From positions 1-11,423 of the forward strand of contig JAKITE010000092.1 of the NCBI GenBank assembly GCA_021648225.1: a stretch of 11,423 bases of DNA, given 5' to 3'. This stretch comes from Paracoccaceae bacterium. GTDB lineage: Bacteria > Pseudomonadota > Alphaproteobacteria > Rhodobacterales > Rhodobacteraceae. A program made the position numbers and the translations under genes. The notes under the pieces are model-generated. The model was not told the origin of the DNA and made no database searches. It was given only the letters and a program-made list of their open reading frames with translations. Below, piece by piece: positions 1 through 6,341 of this stretch; positions within the stretch are counted from its first letter, which is position 1, and each line of letters starts with the position of its first letter.

Positions 1-380
1 AAAGCGGCCCCATTTCCGAAATGGTGGTGCGCACAGGATGGCCTTTTTCGCCGAACAGGTCCCAGAATGTTACGGGGAAATCCTCATAACCATAATCATC
101 AAAGCCAATGGTTTTGGCGCGAGAGATTAATTTATCATGCAATTTATGGGTTTCGGAACCGGGCATGGCCATGCCGGACAAATCACCTTTGACATCCGCC
201 AAAAACACCGGCACCCCGGCATTTGAAAAGCTCTCGGCCAGAATTTGCAAGGTAACGGTTTTGCCGGTGCCGGTGGCCCCCGCGATCAGCCCGTGCCGGT
301 TGGCATATTTTAGCAACATCGCCTGGGCCTCGGCGTAATCCAGCCCGCCGCCGCCGATGAAAATATTGTCGTTACCCATG
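1..380 (-). CDS. HerA-like helicase / DUF853 (YjgR-type) ATPase, N-terminal part
   Basis: Reading the minus strand from an ATG at 380 gives 126 codons that run open off the left edge, so only the N-terminus is present. Residues 34-41 are a perfect Walker A P-loop, GATGTGKT, followed by TVTLQILAES. Next comes VPVFLADVKGDLSGMA, a stretch typical of the DUF853/YjgR family of HerA-like P-loop ATPases, and then FDDYGYEDFPVTFWDLFGE. The family is predicted to be cytoplasmic, hexameric NTPases related to HerA/FtsK; the cellular role of the DUF853 branch is poorly defined. A Shine-Dalgarno AGGGG (387-391) sits 6 bases before the ATG, which supports this start. The gene is divergent from the IalB gene. 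The family call rests on the P-loop and flanking sequence; the C-terminal part lies outside the window. Confidence 0.85.
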
Positions 381-432
381 AAAAACCCCTGTTCTATAAT
401 GGCATGAGTTTACAGGCTATTTCCCGAAATCA

Positions 433-452
433 AACCCCAAAAATTCGGGGTT
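433..452. promoter_or_regulatory. Inverted repeat in the herA-like/ialB divergent spacer
   Basis: AACCCC (433-438) and GGGGTT (447-452) are perfect 6-base inverted arms around an 8-base AT-rich centre. The repeat lies between two divergent starts (380 minus, 557 plus). It could be an operator or a hairpin in the leader of the minus-strand gene. There is no T-tract on either side, so it is not a clear terminator. I could not find a convincing sigma70 promoter pair for either gene in the 176-base spacer. Confidence 0.3.
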
Positions 453-556
453 AATTGGGCGGGAAGCTGCGCAAAATTATCAGAAATATTGACATTCCCC
501 GATATTCCTGACACCTGTTTGCATAGTGTTTCAACCAAATCAAAGAGAGTAGCCAA

Positions 557-1111
557 ATGCGTCTAAAAATCATCTCCACCCTTACTTTTCTGGCAGCATT
601 GGCCGTTGCACCGGTTTTGGCCCAGGATGCCACCACTGCTGATGAAAACTTCCCGACCTCCCAAGCCTTGCAAGACGAGGCAAACGGTGTGGTTGCCCGC
701 CACGGCGATTGGCAAGTGCGCTGCGCCCCCGAGGGCAATAATTGCCGCATGTTCCAAGCCGGTTTTGATGAGGAAGGCAATGAAATTGCCAATATCAGCC
801 TACAACCCCTGCCCGAAGGTTCGGCGGCCCAGCTAGGGGTCAGCGTTGTCACCCCGTTGCTGACCCTTTTGCCGCGCGGCGTAACCATGGGCGTTGATGA
901 TGGTGTGCCCGCCGCATACCCCTATAGCTGGTGTGATCGCGCCGGTTGTTATGCACGGTTTGGCATGACATCGGGTCAGGTAGACGCGATGAAAGCCGGT
1001 AATTCGGCCTATCTGAGCCTGTTTGCCATCACAGACCAAAACAAGGAAATCCGCGCGGCTATATCCTTGACCGGGTTTACCGATGCGTTTGATGATGTAA
1101 TGGCACGTTAA
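557..1111 (+). CDS. Invasion-associated locus B (IalB) family secreted protein
   Basis: This 184-residue protein is exported to the periplasm or outer membrane. Residues 1-22 form a Sec signal peptide with a basic MRLK start, a hydrophobic core and a cleavage site at VLA/Q. The mature part carries the IalB pattern: HGDWQVRCA, then NCRMFQ, NISLQPLP, VVTPLLTLLPRGVTMGVD, SWCDRAGCYARFGM and NSAYLSLFA. Four cysteines (56, 63, 126, 131) are placed to form two disulfides. IalB was first named in Bartonella for a role in erythrocyte invasion, but free-living alphaproteobacteria carry many homologues whose function is unknown, so virulence should not be inferred. The ATG is preceded by an AGAGAG ribosome site (544-549). 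It is a single-gene unit ending at a strong terminator and convergent with the ketoacyl synthase gene. Confidence 0.92.
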   Translation: MRLKIISTLTFLAALAVAPVLAQDATTADENFPTSQALQDEANGVVARHGDWQVRCAPEGNNCRMFQAGFDEEGNEIANISLQPLPEGSAAQLGVSVVTPLLTLLPRGVTMGVDDGVPAAYPYSWCDRAGCYARFGMTSGQVDAMKAGNSAYLSLFAITDQNKEIRAAISLTGFTDAFDDVMAR

Positions 1112-1131
1112 ATACCAGAATTCCAGATTTT

Positions 1132-1165
1132 AACAGGCGCGCATTTTTTGTGCGCCTGTTTTTTT
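1132..1165 (+). terminator. Rho-independent terminator of the IalB gene
   Basis: A perfect 9-bp stem, AACAGGCGC (1132-1140) with GCGCCTGTT (1152-1160), is followed by a run of seven T ending at 1165. It lies 20 bases after the IalB stop. On the minus strand the same stem is followed by AAAATCTGG rather than a U-run, so it should act mainly on the plus strand and only weakly, if at all, on the converging operon. Confidence 0.9.
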
Positions 1166-1176
1166 GCGCGCTAAAA

Positions 1177-2394
1177 TCAGGGTGCAACCCGCAGCGCAAT
1201 CACTGCATTCAGCCCGCCAAAGGCAAATGCGTTGGAAAGCGTTGCGGTGATTTTGGCCTGTTGCGCCACATTTGGCACCACATTCATATCGCAATCAGGG
1301 TCTGAAACGCGGTGGCTTACCGTCGGGGCTATCACGCCCTCGCGCAGCGCCATGATACAGGCCAGCAATTCTACTGCGCCGGTGCCGCCAATCAAATGCC
1401 CATGCATGGATTTGGTTGAGGACATGCGCAGGTTTTCGGCATGATGGCCGAATACCTCGTTTACCGCCTGACATTCGGTTTTGTCATTGGCGGTGGTGCC
1501 GGTGCCGTGGGCGTTGATATAGCCGATGTCGTCAACATTCAGGCCCGCATCCCGCAAAGCCCCTGAAATCGCGCGTTTGGCCCCGTCTTTGTTGGGCATG
1601 ACAATATCGCTGGCATCGGATGACATGGCAAAACCGACCACCTCGGCCAGTATATTTGCGCCGCGCGCCTTTGCGTGTTCAAATTCCTCAAACACAAACA
1701 CAGCCGCACCTTCGCCTTGCACCATGCCGTTGCGATCAGCCGAAAACGGCCGGCAGGCGTCTTTTGACATCACCCGCAACCCTTCCCAGGCCTTGATACC
1801 GCCAAAGCACAACATGGATTCGCTGCCGCCGGTCAGCATCACATCGGTCATACCGGCGCGGATCATATGATATGCCTGTCCCATCGCATGATTGCTGGAC
1901 GCGCAGGCAGTGGCCACGGTAAAGGTCGGGCCGGTCAGGTTATGGATCATCGAAACATGGCTGGCAGCGGCGTTATTCATCAAGCGCGGCACAACAAACG
2001 GATGCACGCGGTTTTTACCTTCTTGATATACCAACCGGAAATTTTCGTCCTGCGTTTGCAAGCCACCACCGGATGTGCCCAGAATAACACCCGATTTTTC
2101 CGATAGTTCCTGGGTGAATATAATACCGGATTGCGTTACAGCCTCGGCCGCGGCCAGAACCGCAAACTGGGTAAACCGGTCAAAAAGCGAAATTTGCTGG
2201 CGTGAAAAATGGTTTTTAGCGTCAAAACCCTTGATTTGGCCACCAATACGAATTGACAGACGTTCAACATCGCGAAACTCAAGGTCGGAAATGCCCAGCC
2301 TGCCTTCGCGCATTCCGTTCAGGGTGGCGTCAGCACTTAACCCTAATGAGGAAATCGCGCCTTGTCCGGTAATAACAACCCGCTTGCCCACCAA
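1177..2394 (-). CDS. Beta-ketoacyl-ACP synthase (KAS II/FabF-like)
   Basis: This 405-residue condensing enzyme joins malonyl-ACP to an acyl chain to give 3-oxoacyl-ACP. The thiolase-fold catalytic set is intact: Cys164 in TVATACASSNHA, His296 in NAHGTGT, Lys328 in SSTKSMHGH and His333. The C-terminal gate loop reads NAFAFGGLN (388-396) where FabF usually has NSFGFGGTN. Length is normal for FabF. The start is TTG at 2394, with GTG at 2391 as the alternative; a GGAG lies 6 or 9 bases upstream, inside the acp gene. A TGA codon in the same frame precedes the TTG directly, so no earlier start is possible. It is last in the ldt-lpxD-acp operon, which suggests a specialised role in lipid A acyl supply rather than the main fabF, which normally sits beside fabD/fabG/acpP. 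The family is certain; the pathway is inferred. Confidence 0.93.
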   Translation of the reverse strand: MVGKRVVITGQGAISSLGLSADATLNGMREGRLGISDLEFRDVERLSIRIGGQIKGFDAKNHFSRQQISLFDRFTQFAVLAAAEAVTQSGIIFTQELSEKSGVILGTSGGGLQTQDENFRLVYQEGKNRVHPFVVPRLMNNAAASHVSMIHNLTGPTFTVATACASSNHAMGQAYHMIRAGMTDVMLTGGSESMLCFGGIKAWEGLRVMSKDACRPFSADRNGMVQGEGAAVFVFEEFEHAKARGANILAEVVGFAMSSDASDIVMPNKDGAKRAISGALRDAGLNVDDIGYINAHGTGTTANDKTECQAVNEVFGHHAENLRMSSTKSMHGHLIGGTGAVELLACIMALREGVIAPTVSHRVSDPDCDMNVVPNVAQQAKITATLSNAFAFGGLNAVIALRVAP

Positions 2395-2655
2395 TCAGGT
2401 CTCCGCCACGAGGTTTTCAACCGCCGCGATCATGGATTTGACTGTGGAAATATCAAAATCGGAATTTTGGGTCTCATTGGCGTTAAAAGGCACCTGCACA
2501 TCGAATGTTTCCTCGATGGCAAAAACCGCCTCGACAAGGCCAAGTGAATCAACCCCCAGATCATCAAGGCTTGCGTCCAGCGAAACCTCTGTCACGTCAA
2601 GCATTGCCTGTTCGGCAATGATGGCAATAACCTTGGTCTTGACACTGTCGGACAT
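2395..2655 (-). CDS. Acyl carrier protein, lpxD-linked
   Basis: This 86-residue acidic protein has the ACP signature DDLGVDSLGLVEAVFAIEE. Ser37 in the DSL motif is the site for 4'-phosphopantetheine attachment. Helix II then leads to FDVQVPFNANETQNSDFDISTV. The sequence differs from the housekeeping AcpP (usually DSLDTVELVMALEE) and from rhizobial AcpXL as I recall it, so it is probably a specialised carrier. The ATG at 2655 has a strong AAAGAGG ribosome site (2661-2667) 5 bases upstream. It starts 31 bases after lpxD ends, and its TGA stop touches the ketoacyl synthase start, which implies translational coupling. The likely partners are the ketoacyl synthase that loads it and LpxD that unloads it. 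Family call certain; partners inferred from position. Confidence 0.93.
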   Translation of the reverse strand: MSDSVKTKVIAIIAEQAMLDVTEVSLDASLDDLGVDSLGLVEAVFAIEETFDVQVPFNANETQNSDFDISTVKSMIAAVENLVAET

Positions 2656-2686
2656 TTCAACCTCTTTTTCATGCTACAAGATTGAC

Positions 2687-3778
2687 TTAATCCTTTGGCG
2701 CAATTTTTGAAACCTGTTTCTGCAAGTTTTCGACTTTTTCAACCAATTTGGGCAACCGGCGATAGGCTTTGTAGCTGGCGACATTGGCATCCATTTTTAT
2801 CGCAGGATTGCCCATGATAAACCGGTTGGCTGGCACGTTGGATGAAATTCCGGATTTTCCGGCTGCAACCACATTTTTACCCACTGTGATATTGTCAGCC
2901 ACACCAACCTGGCCCGCCAGAACTGTGCCATTGCCAATCACCGCGCTGCCGCCAATACCCACCTGAGCACAAATAAGACAATTTTTGCCCAGTTTTACGT
3001 TATGAGCGATCTGGACAAGGTTATCAATTTTGGTGCCATCGCCGATAAATGTATCAATAATTGTGCCACGGTCAATTGCTGCTCCGGCACCGATTTCAAC
3101 ATTATCGCCAATGGTTACCCCACCCAAAGAATTGATGCGGGCATAACTATCAGCCTGTGCAATACTTTTGGGTTGTTGCCCCGCACGCGCCGCATCAACG
3201 ATACCGGTTTCGGGGCTGACAAAAGAAAACCCGTCACTGCCGATTACTGCATTGGGCTGGGCGATAAACCGGTTGCCAATGGTAATGCGGGCACCAAGAC
3301 GCACGCCTTGGTATAACAGGCAATCATCGCCAATCCTTGTTTCTGCACCAATCGAGCCATGAGAGAGTATCCGCGCGTTTTTACCAATTTTCACATCGTC
3401 TTCGATAATAACAAACGCACCGATCGAGGCATTTTCGCCAATGATGGCATTGGTCGAGATAATCGCGCTCGGGTGAATGCCAACCGGCGCTGCGGGGTGC
3501 TTTTCAAACAAACCGGTGATGCCGGACATGGCAAACCGCGCCCGTTTAACAAAAATCGCAGCCTTCAGGCCATAGCTTTGCCAGTCAGCACCTTGCCACA
3601 ATAATGCAACCTGCGCTGAACCCTGTTTGATTCTGTCTGCAAAAGCCGGGTCCATCGCCAAGGCGATTTGGTCCGACCCTGCCAGTTCGGGCTGATTGGG
3701 GCTGTTAAGCAGTAAAGACAGATCACCTGCAGCTTCGGCCTCAAGCGCATGTGCCAATTCAGAAACGGTATATGCCAT
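2687..3778 (-). CDS. lpxD: UDP-3-O-acylglucosamine N-acyltransferase LpxD
   Basis: LpxD moves a 3-hydroxyacyl (or 3-oxoacyl) chain from ACP to the 2-amino group of UDP-3-O-acylglucosamine, the third step of lipid A synthesis, in the cytoplasm. The 363-residue protein has an N-terminal uridine-binding domain (about 1-100), a left-handed parallel beta-helix of hexapeptide repeats (about 101-320, for example AIIGENASIGAFVIIEDDVKIG) and a C-terminal helix (about 335-360). The family motif NAVIGSDGFSF is at 177-187 and the catalytic histidine is His259 in LVQIAHNVKLG. Length is slightly above the roughly 340 of E. coli. In many proteobacteria lpxD lies in the bamA-fabZ-lpxA-lpxB cluster; here it lies between a transpeptidase gene and an acp gene. 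The ribosome site is weak (CGGGGC). Confidence 0.95.
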   Translation of the reverse strand: MAYTVSELAHALEAEAAGDLSLLLNSPNQPELAGSDQIALAMDPAFADRIKQGSAQVALLWQGADWQSYGLKAAIFVKRARFAMSGITGLFEKHPAAPVGIHPSAIISTNAIIGENASIGAFVIIEDDVKIGKNARILSHGSIGAETRIGDDCLLYQGVRLGARITIGNRFIAQPNAVIGSDGFSFVSPETGIVDAARAGQQPKSIAQADSYARINSLGGVTIGDNVEIGAGAAIDRGTIIDTFIGDGTKIDNLVQIAHNVKLGKNCLICAQVGIGGSAVIGNGTVLAGQVGVADNITVGKNVVAAGKSGISSNVPANRFIMGNPAIKMDANVASYKAYRRLPKLVEKVENLQKQVSKIAPKD

Positions 3779-3793
3779 CTGTGCCCCGATGTT

Positions 3794-3820
3794 GCAACGG
3801 CGCGCCCTTCACGCCGTTAC
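3794..3820 (-). promoter_or_regulatory. Hairpin between ldt and lpxD
   Basis: In the 50-base gap between the transpeptidase stop and the lpxD start, AACGGCG (3796-3802) and CGCCGTT (3812-3818) are perfect inverted 7-base arms around 9 bases. In minus-strand RNA the stem extends by one G-U and one G-C pair. No T-run follows, so it is not a standard terminator. It may be a processing or stability hairpin that separates expression of the two genes, or a partial attenuator in the lpxD leader. Confidence 0.45.
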
Positions 3821-3828
3821 AAAACTGT

Positions 3829-5445
3829 TTAACCTTCAACACCGCCAAGCGAAACCCCTGCTTGCGCCAAAGCATCAAAAATGGGCTTGTCGCGGCCATA
3901 AATATCAACCCGGTATGCCAGATCTCCGTCTTGATCAATGAATACCGTTTGATAGCTCAGGTAAATCGGCACCGGGGTTTCAAGGTTAACCTGGGTTTCG
4001 CGACCAGTCCGCAAGATGGACTGGAAAGCAGCTTCCGGATCTGCTTCTTGCGGGCTAAGCAAGGAATAGGCTAAATCAAACGGGCGCTGAACCCGAACAC
4101 AACCGGCGCTATAGGCACGGGTATCGCGCGTAAACAGCGATTTAGCCGGTGAATCGTGCAAATAGATATTATGCCGGTTCGGGAACATAAATTTCACCTT
4201 GCCAAGCGCGTTATTGCTGCCGGGGCGTTGACGCAACACAAACGGGAAATTATTTGCCGAATATTGCGACATATCAATCAACCTTGCATCCACAACCGCG
4301 CCGGAACCACGCACTTGCATGACAAAATTCTGGCGCGCCAACACGCTTGGGTCACGCAAAAGCTTTGGCAAATAATCCCGCGTAGCAATGCTTTGCGGCA
4401 CGTTCCAGCTTGGGTTAATCACCATATGGGACATATTGTCATTGAATTCAGGGGTTTGAAATATCGACCCCGTTCTGCCAACCACAACCCGCGTCACCAA
4501 AGTAGGCACCCCGTTATCGATAACATAGCCAAGAAAGGCCGCCTGATTAACAAAGATATGCCGGTCGCCCAGATCATAATTCAACCAGCGCCGACGTTCC
4601 AGATTAACAATTACCTGCCGCATTTGCTCGCTTGGGTCAGAATTCAGCGCCAATAGTGTTTTGGGGCCGACAATACCGTCTGCATCCAGTGCATTATGGT
4701 TTTGAAAGGCTTGCATCGCCAGTACCAGATCAGCGTCATAAACATTCGAAACACCGTCGGTGCCTTCATATCCCAGATCATTCAGGCGCTGCCGAATGGC
4801 CAGCACCCGCGCGCCGCTATGGCCCGCACGAATGGTGCGACCCTCGGCGATTTTCTCGCCCCAGCCACCTGCGCTTACCAGCGCGTCCAGTCGTGCCAGT
4901 TCGGTTTGCAAAACATTATAGCTCGGGTCGGTTGGTTCCAGCGATTCAAACAAACCACCATTGCCAACACTATTGGCTGCCATTGCCAGCAATTGGCCGG
5001 TTTCGGGCCGTTTGGGTGAAAGGAATATTGCCTCCACAACCTCGGAAGGCTCCAGAATACCGGAGGTTAAATCGGTTGCGAATTCAACAAAAAGCTCTGC
5101 TGCCAGAATTTCCAAGACAGCATCCGATGCCGGATTTCCCGATGCAGCCCAAGCCTGTTCCAGCCCGGCAATATCATAGGCAGCCGTTGGCATGCCATGG
5201 CGACCTGAATTTTCAAGTGCGGTAATCAACGCCAGTAAACGCGCCGGGTTTCCGGCCCAAATCGGGGTTAAGCCATTTGTCTCGTAAAAAGCCAAAAGAT
5301 CCGGGTTTTCATTGCCGATCAACTGTTCCAGAAAAACATTTGGCGCAGTCTCGGTGGTCTGTGCCAAAACAGGGGCCACGGAAATGGTGGTCATAAATGA
5401 AATAGCGGTTGCCGATAGGGCAAAGCTCTTAAAATTGGTAAACAT
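3829..5445 (-). CDS. L,D-transpeptidase, YcbB/LdtD type
   Basis: This 538-residue periplasmic enzyme forms 3-3 (mDAP-mDAP) cross-links in peptidoglycan. Domains in order: signal peptide 1-28 (cleavage near VLA/Q); an alpha-helical scaffold region about 33-200 with the YcbB-type text FYETNGLTPIWAGN; a peptidoglycan-binding domain about 208-268 (GARVLAIRQRLNDLGY, VLAMQAFQNHNALDADGIVG); and a YkuD catalytic domain about 293-458. The catalytic motif is HDSPAKSLF (His430) followed by RAYSAGCVRVQ, with nucleophile Cys449. INPSWNVPQSIA is typical of the YcbB branch. I chose the ATG at 5445 over a TTG at 5457 because a GGAGAG ribosome site (5450-5455) lies just before the ATG and would overlap the longer start. 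It heads the lpxD-acp-KAS operon and is divergent from the MepK-like gene. Which paralogue of the Ldt family it is cannot be decided from the sequence alone. Confidence 0.93.
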   Translation of the reverse strand: MFTNFKSFALSATAISFMTTISVAPVLAQTTETAPNVFLEQLIGNENPDLLAFYETNGLTPIWAGNPARLLALITALENSGRHGMPTAAYDIAGLEQAWAASGNPASDAVLEILAAELFVEFATDLTSGILEPSEVVEAIFLSPKRPETGQLLAMAANSVGNGGLFESLEPTDPSYNVLQTELARLDALVSAGGWGEKIAEGRTIRAGHSGARVLAIRQRLNDLGYEGTDGVSNVYDADLVLAMQAFQNHNALDADGIVGPKTLLALNSDPSEQMRQVIVNLERRRWLNYDLGDRHIFVNQAAFLGYVIDNGVPTLVTRVVVGRTGSIFQTPEFNDNMSHMVINPSWNVPQSIATRDYLPKLLRDPSVLARQNFVMQVRGSGAVVDARLIDMSQYSANNFPFVLRQRPGSNNALGKVKFMFPNRHNIYLHDSPAKSLFTRDTRAYSAGCVRVQRPFDLAYSLLSPQEADPEAAFQSILRTGRETQVNLETPVPIYLSYQTVFIDQDGDLAYRVDIYGRDKPIFDALAQAGVSLGGVEG

Positions 5446-5604
5446 AATTCTCTCCAAAGGTCGGTATTATTGCTCGCGCATAAACCAGTAACAAAACATC
5501 ATCTAGGTATTTAGGGGTTAAATAGTCGAAATTCGAATAAATTGTGTGATTAAAGTTACATTTTATACACAAAAACATCCAAAAGTCGCGAAAAAAATGG
5601 TTTG

Positions 5605-5621
5605 TGTCAGAAAACCTGACA
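5605..5621. promoter_or_regulatory. Perfect palindrome, candidate operator
   Basis: TGTCAG (5605-5610), AAAAC, CTGACA (5616-5621) is an exact dyad of 6-base arms with a 5-base centre, which suits a dimeric helix-turn-helix regulator. It lies about 40 bases upstream of the candidate mepK -35 box and about 40 bases upstream of the candidate ldt -10 box, so it could serve both genes. The regulator is unknown. Confidence 0.4.
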
Positions 5622-5657
5622 TTATCAGCGCAGTTCCGCCAATCGTTAAAAAAAATC

Positions 5658-5686
5658 TTGGCGCGCGAATCTTTTTATGACATAAA
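5658..5686 (+). promoter_or_regulatory. Possible sigma70 promoter for the mepK-like gene
   Basis: TTGGCG (5658-5663) and CATAAA (5681-5686) each match 4 of 6 consensus bases and are separated by 17 bases, the ideal spacing. The start site would be near 5693, giving a leader of about 60 bases. The AATCTTT/AAAGATT inverted repeat (5668-5690) overlaps the spacer and -10 box, so a repressor bound there would block it. This is a weak match in AT-rich DNA and could be chance. Confidence 0.25.
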
Positions 5687-5753
5687 GATTTTACAAAAAT
5701 TAGGCGCATAAAAATCAGCGCTATCAATTTCACGTGGGACAGGCAGGTCTTAG

Positions 5754-6314
5754 ATGAAAAGCAGTATAATTTCACGGCGTGGCTTAATGCGTGCCTTTGC
5801 GGCAACCGCAATTACAGCCGCTCCGGTTTTCGGCAACGCCGCCGGTGTTTTGCGCGGGGCTGGCGATGTGCGCCGGATTACCATGCGCAGCCAGCGAACC
5901 GCTGAAACCATTGACATGATTTATTGGATCGAGGGCCATTACATCCCCGAAGCAATGGCGCAGATCAACAATTTCATGCGCGATTGGCGTCAAAACGAAG
6001 TCATCACCTATGCAGCCGGCAATATCGATATTATGGCCGCGTCGCACCGCCTTATGGAAACCTCGGAACCTTATCTGATGTTGTCGGGCTATCGCAGCCC
6101 GGCCACCAATGCGATGCTGGCATCGCGCAATGGCGGTGTTGCCAATAATTCTTATCATATTCGTGGCATGGCCGCTGATTTGCGGCTTTCTTCGCGCAGC
6201 ACCAACCAGATGGCCGCAGCAGCGATTGCCTGTAATGCCGGCGGTGTTGGTCGGTATGGTCGCTCGAACTTTGTCCATATGGATAGCGGGCCGGTTCGGA
6301 CTTGGCGTCGGTAA
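5754..6314 (+). CDS. DUF882 / MepK(YcbK)-like murein endopeptidase, Tat-exported
   Basis: This 186-residue protein belongs to the M15-like peptidase group DUF882. The N-terminus SRRGLMRAFAATAITAAP is a twin-arginine (Tat) signal, as in E. coli YcbK. The zinc-binding pattern is complete: LSGYRSPATNAML (110-122), SYHIRGMAADLRL with His135 and Asp142, and FVHMDSGP with His175. E. coli MepK cuts 3-3 and 4-3 cross-links in peptidoglycan, and the same bond is the likely substrate here. It is transcribed away from the L,D-transpeptidase gene; in E. coli ycbB and ycbK are also neighbours. The ribosome site is weak (AGG, 6 bases before the ATG). It converges on proA with 27 bases between stop codons. 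The family is well supported; the exact bond is inferred. Confidence 0.9.
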   Translation: MKSSIISRRGLMRAFAATAITAAPVFGNAAGVLRGAGDVRRITMRSQRTAETIDMIYWIEGHYIPEAMAQINNFMRDWRQNEVITYAAGNIDIMAASHRLMETSEPYLMLSGYRSPATNAMLASRNGGVANNSYHIRGMAADLRLSSRSTNQMAAAAIACNAGGVGRYGRSNFVHMDSGPVRTWRR

Positions 6315-6320
6315 AATATC

Positions 6321-6341
6321 GGTGCGTGGAAACCACGCACC
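6321..6341 (-). terminator. Palindrome after proA, possible terminator or dispersed repeat
   Basis: GGTGCGTGG (6321-6329) and CCACGCACC (6333-6341) form a perfect 9-bp stem with a 3-base loop. It begins at the base after the proA stop codon and fills most of the gap to the convergent mepK-like gene. On the minus strand it is followed by GATATTTTACC, a poor but present T-rich tail; on the plus strand there is no T-run. It may end proA transcription. The GTAGGGTGCGTGG form resembles a short palindrome I recall as scattered between genes in many bacterial genomes. Confidence 0.5.

Larger units (their letters stand above)
5446..5753. promoter_or_regulatory. Divergent control region between ldt and mepK-like genes
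   Basis: These 308 bases contain no gene and are clearly more AT-rich than their surroundings. They must hold the promoters for both divergent genes. Visible elements are a perfect palindrome TGTCAG-N5-CTGACA (5605-5621), a second inverted repeat AATCTTT/AAAGATT (5668-5690), an A-run at 5648-5655, and an 8-base direct repeat ATCAGCGC at 5624-5631 and 5714-5721. On the minus strand TATAAA (5562-5567) could be a -10 box for ldt, but I find no good -35 box for it. Short open frames crossing this region have no ribosome site and resemble no family. Confidence 0.6.

Noticed and set aside
489..527. TTGACA (489-494) with CATAGT (522-527) as the IalB promoter
   Set aside because: The hexamers are 27 bases apart, far beyond the 16-18 usable by sigma70; no better pairing was found.
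2395..2655. The acyl carrier protein as AcpXL or NodF
   Set aside because: It lacks the AcpXL and NodF sequence features I can recall, and the very-long-chain genes (fabZ-XL, two fabF-XL, lpxXL) are absent nearby.
2075..2710. A 211-codon open frame on the plus strand across the KAS, acp and lpxD junctions
   Set aside because: It lies antisense to genes with clear family motifs, has low-complexity Ser/Thr/Arg-rich sequence with no recognisable domain, and no ribosome site.
4632..5225. A 197-codon plus-strand open frame opposite the transpeptidase gene
   Set aside because: It is the complement of a well-supported signal-peptide and peptidoglycan-binding reading frame; its Pro/Arg/His-rich product looks like a shadow.
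5446..5457. A TTG start at 5457 adding four residues to the L,D-transpeptidase
   Set aside because: The GGAGAG ribosome site at 5450-5455 sits just before ATG 5445 and would be inside the longer coding sequence; the signal peptide is complete from 5445.
5605..5621. The TGTCAG/CTGACA dyad as a PpsR/CrtJ photosynthesis-regulator site (TGT-N12-ACA)
   Set aside because: The spacing here is TGT-N11-ACA, one base short, and neither neighbour is a photosynthesis gene.
5563..5811. An 82-codon minus-strand open frame in the ldt/mepK spacer
   Set aside because: It overlaps the Tat signal of the mepK-like gene on the opposite strand and has no ribosome site; its composition reflects AT-rich non-coding DNA.
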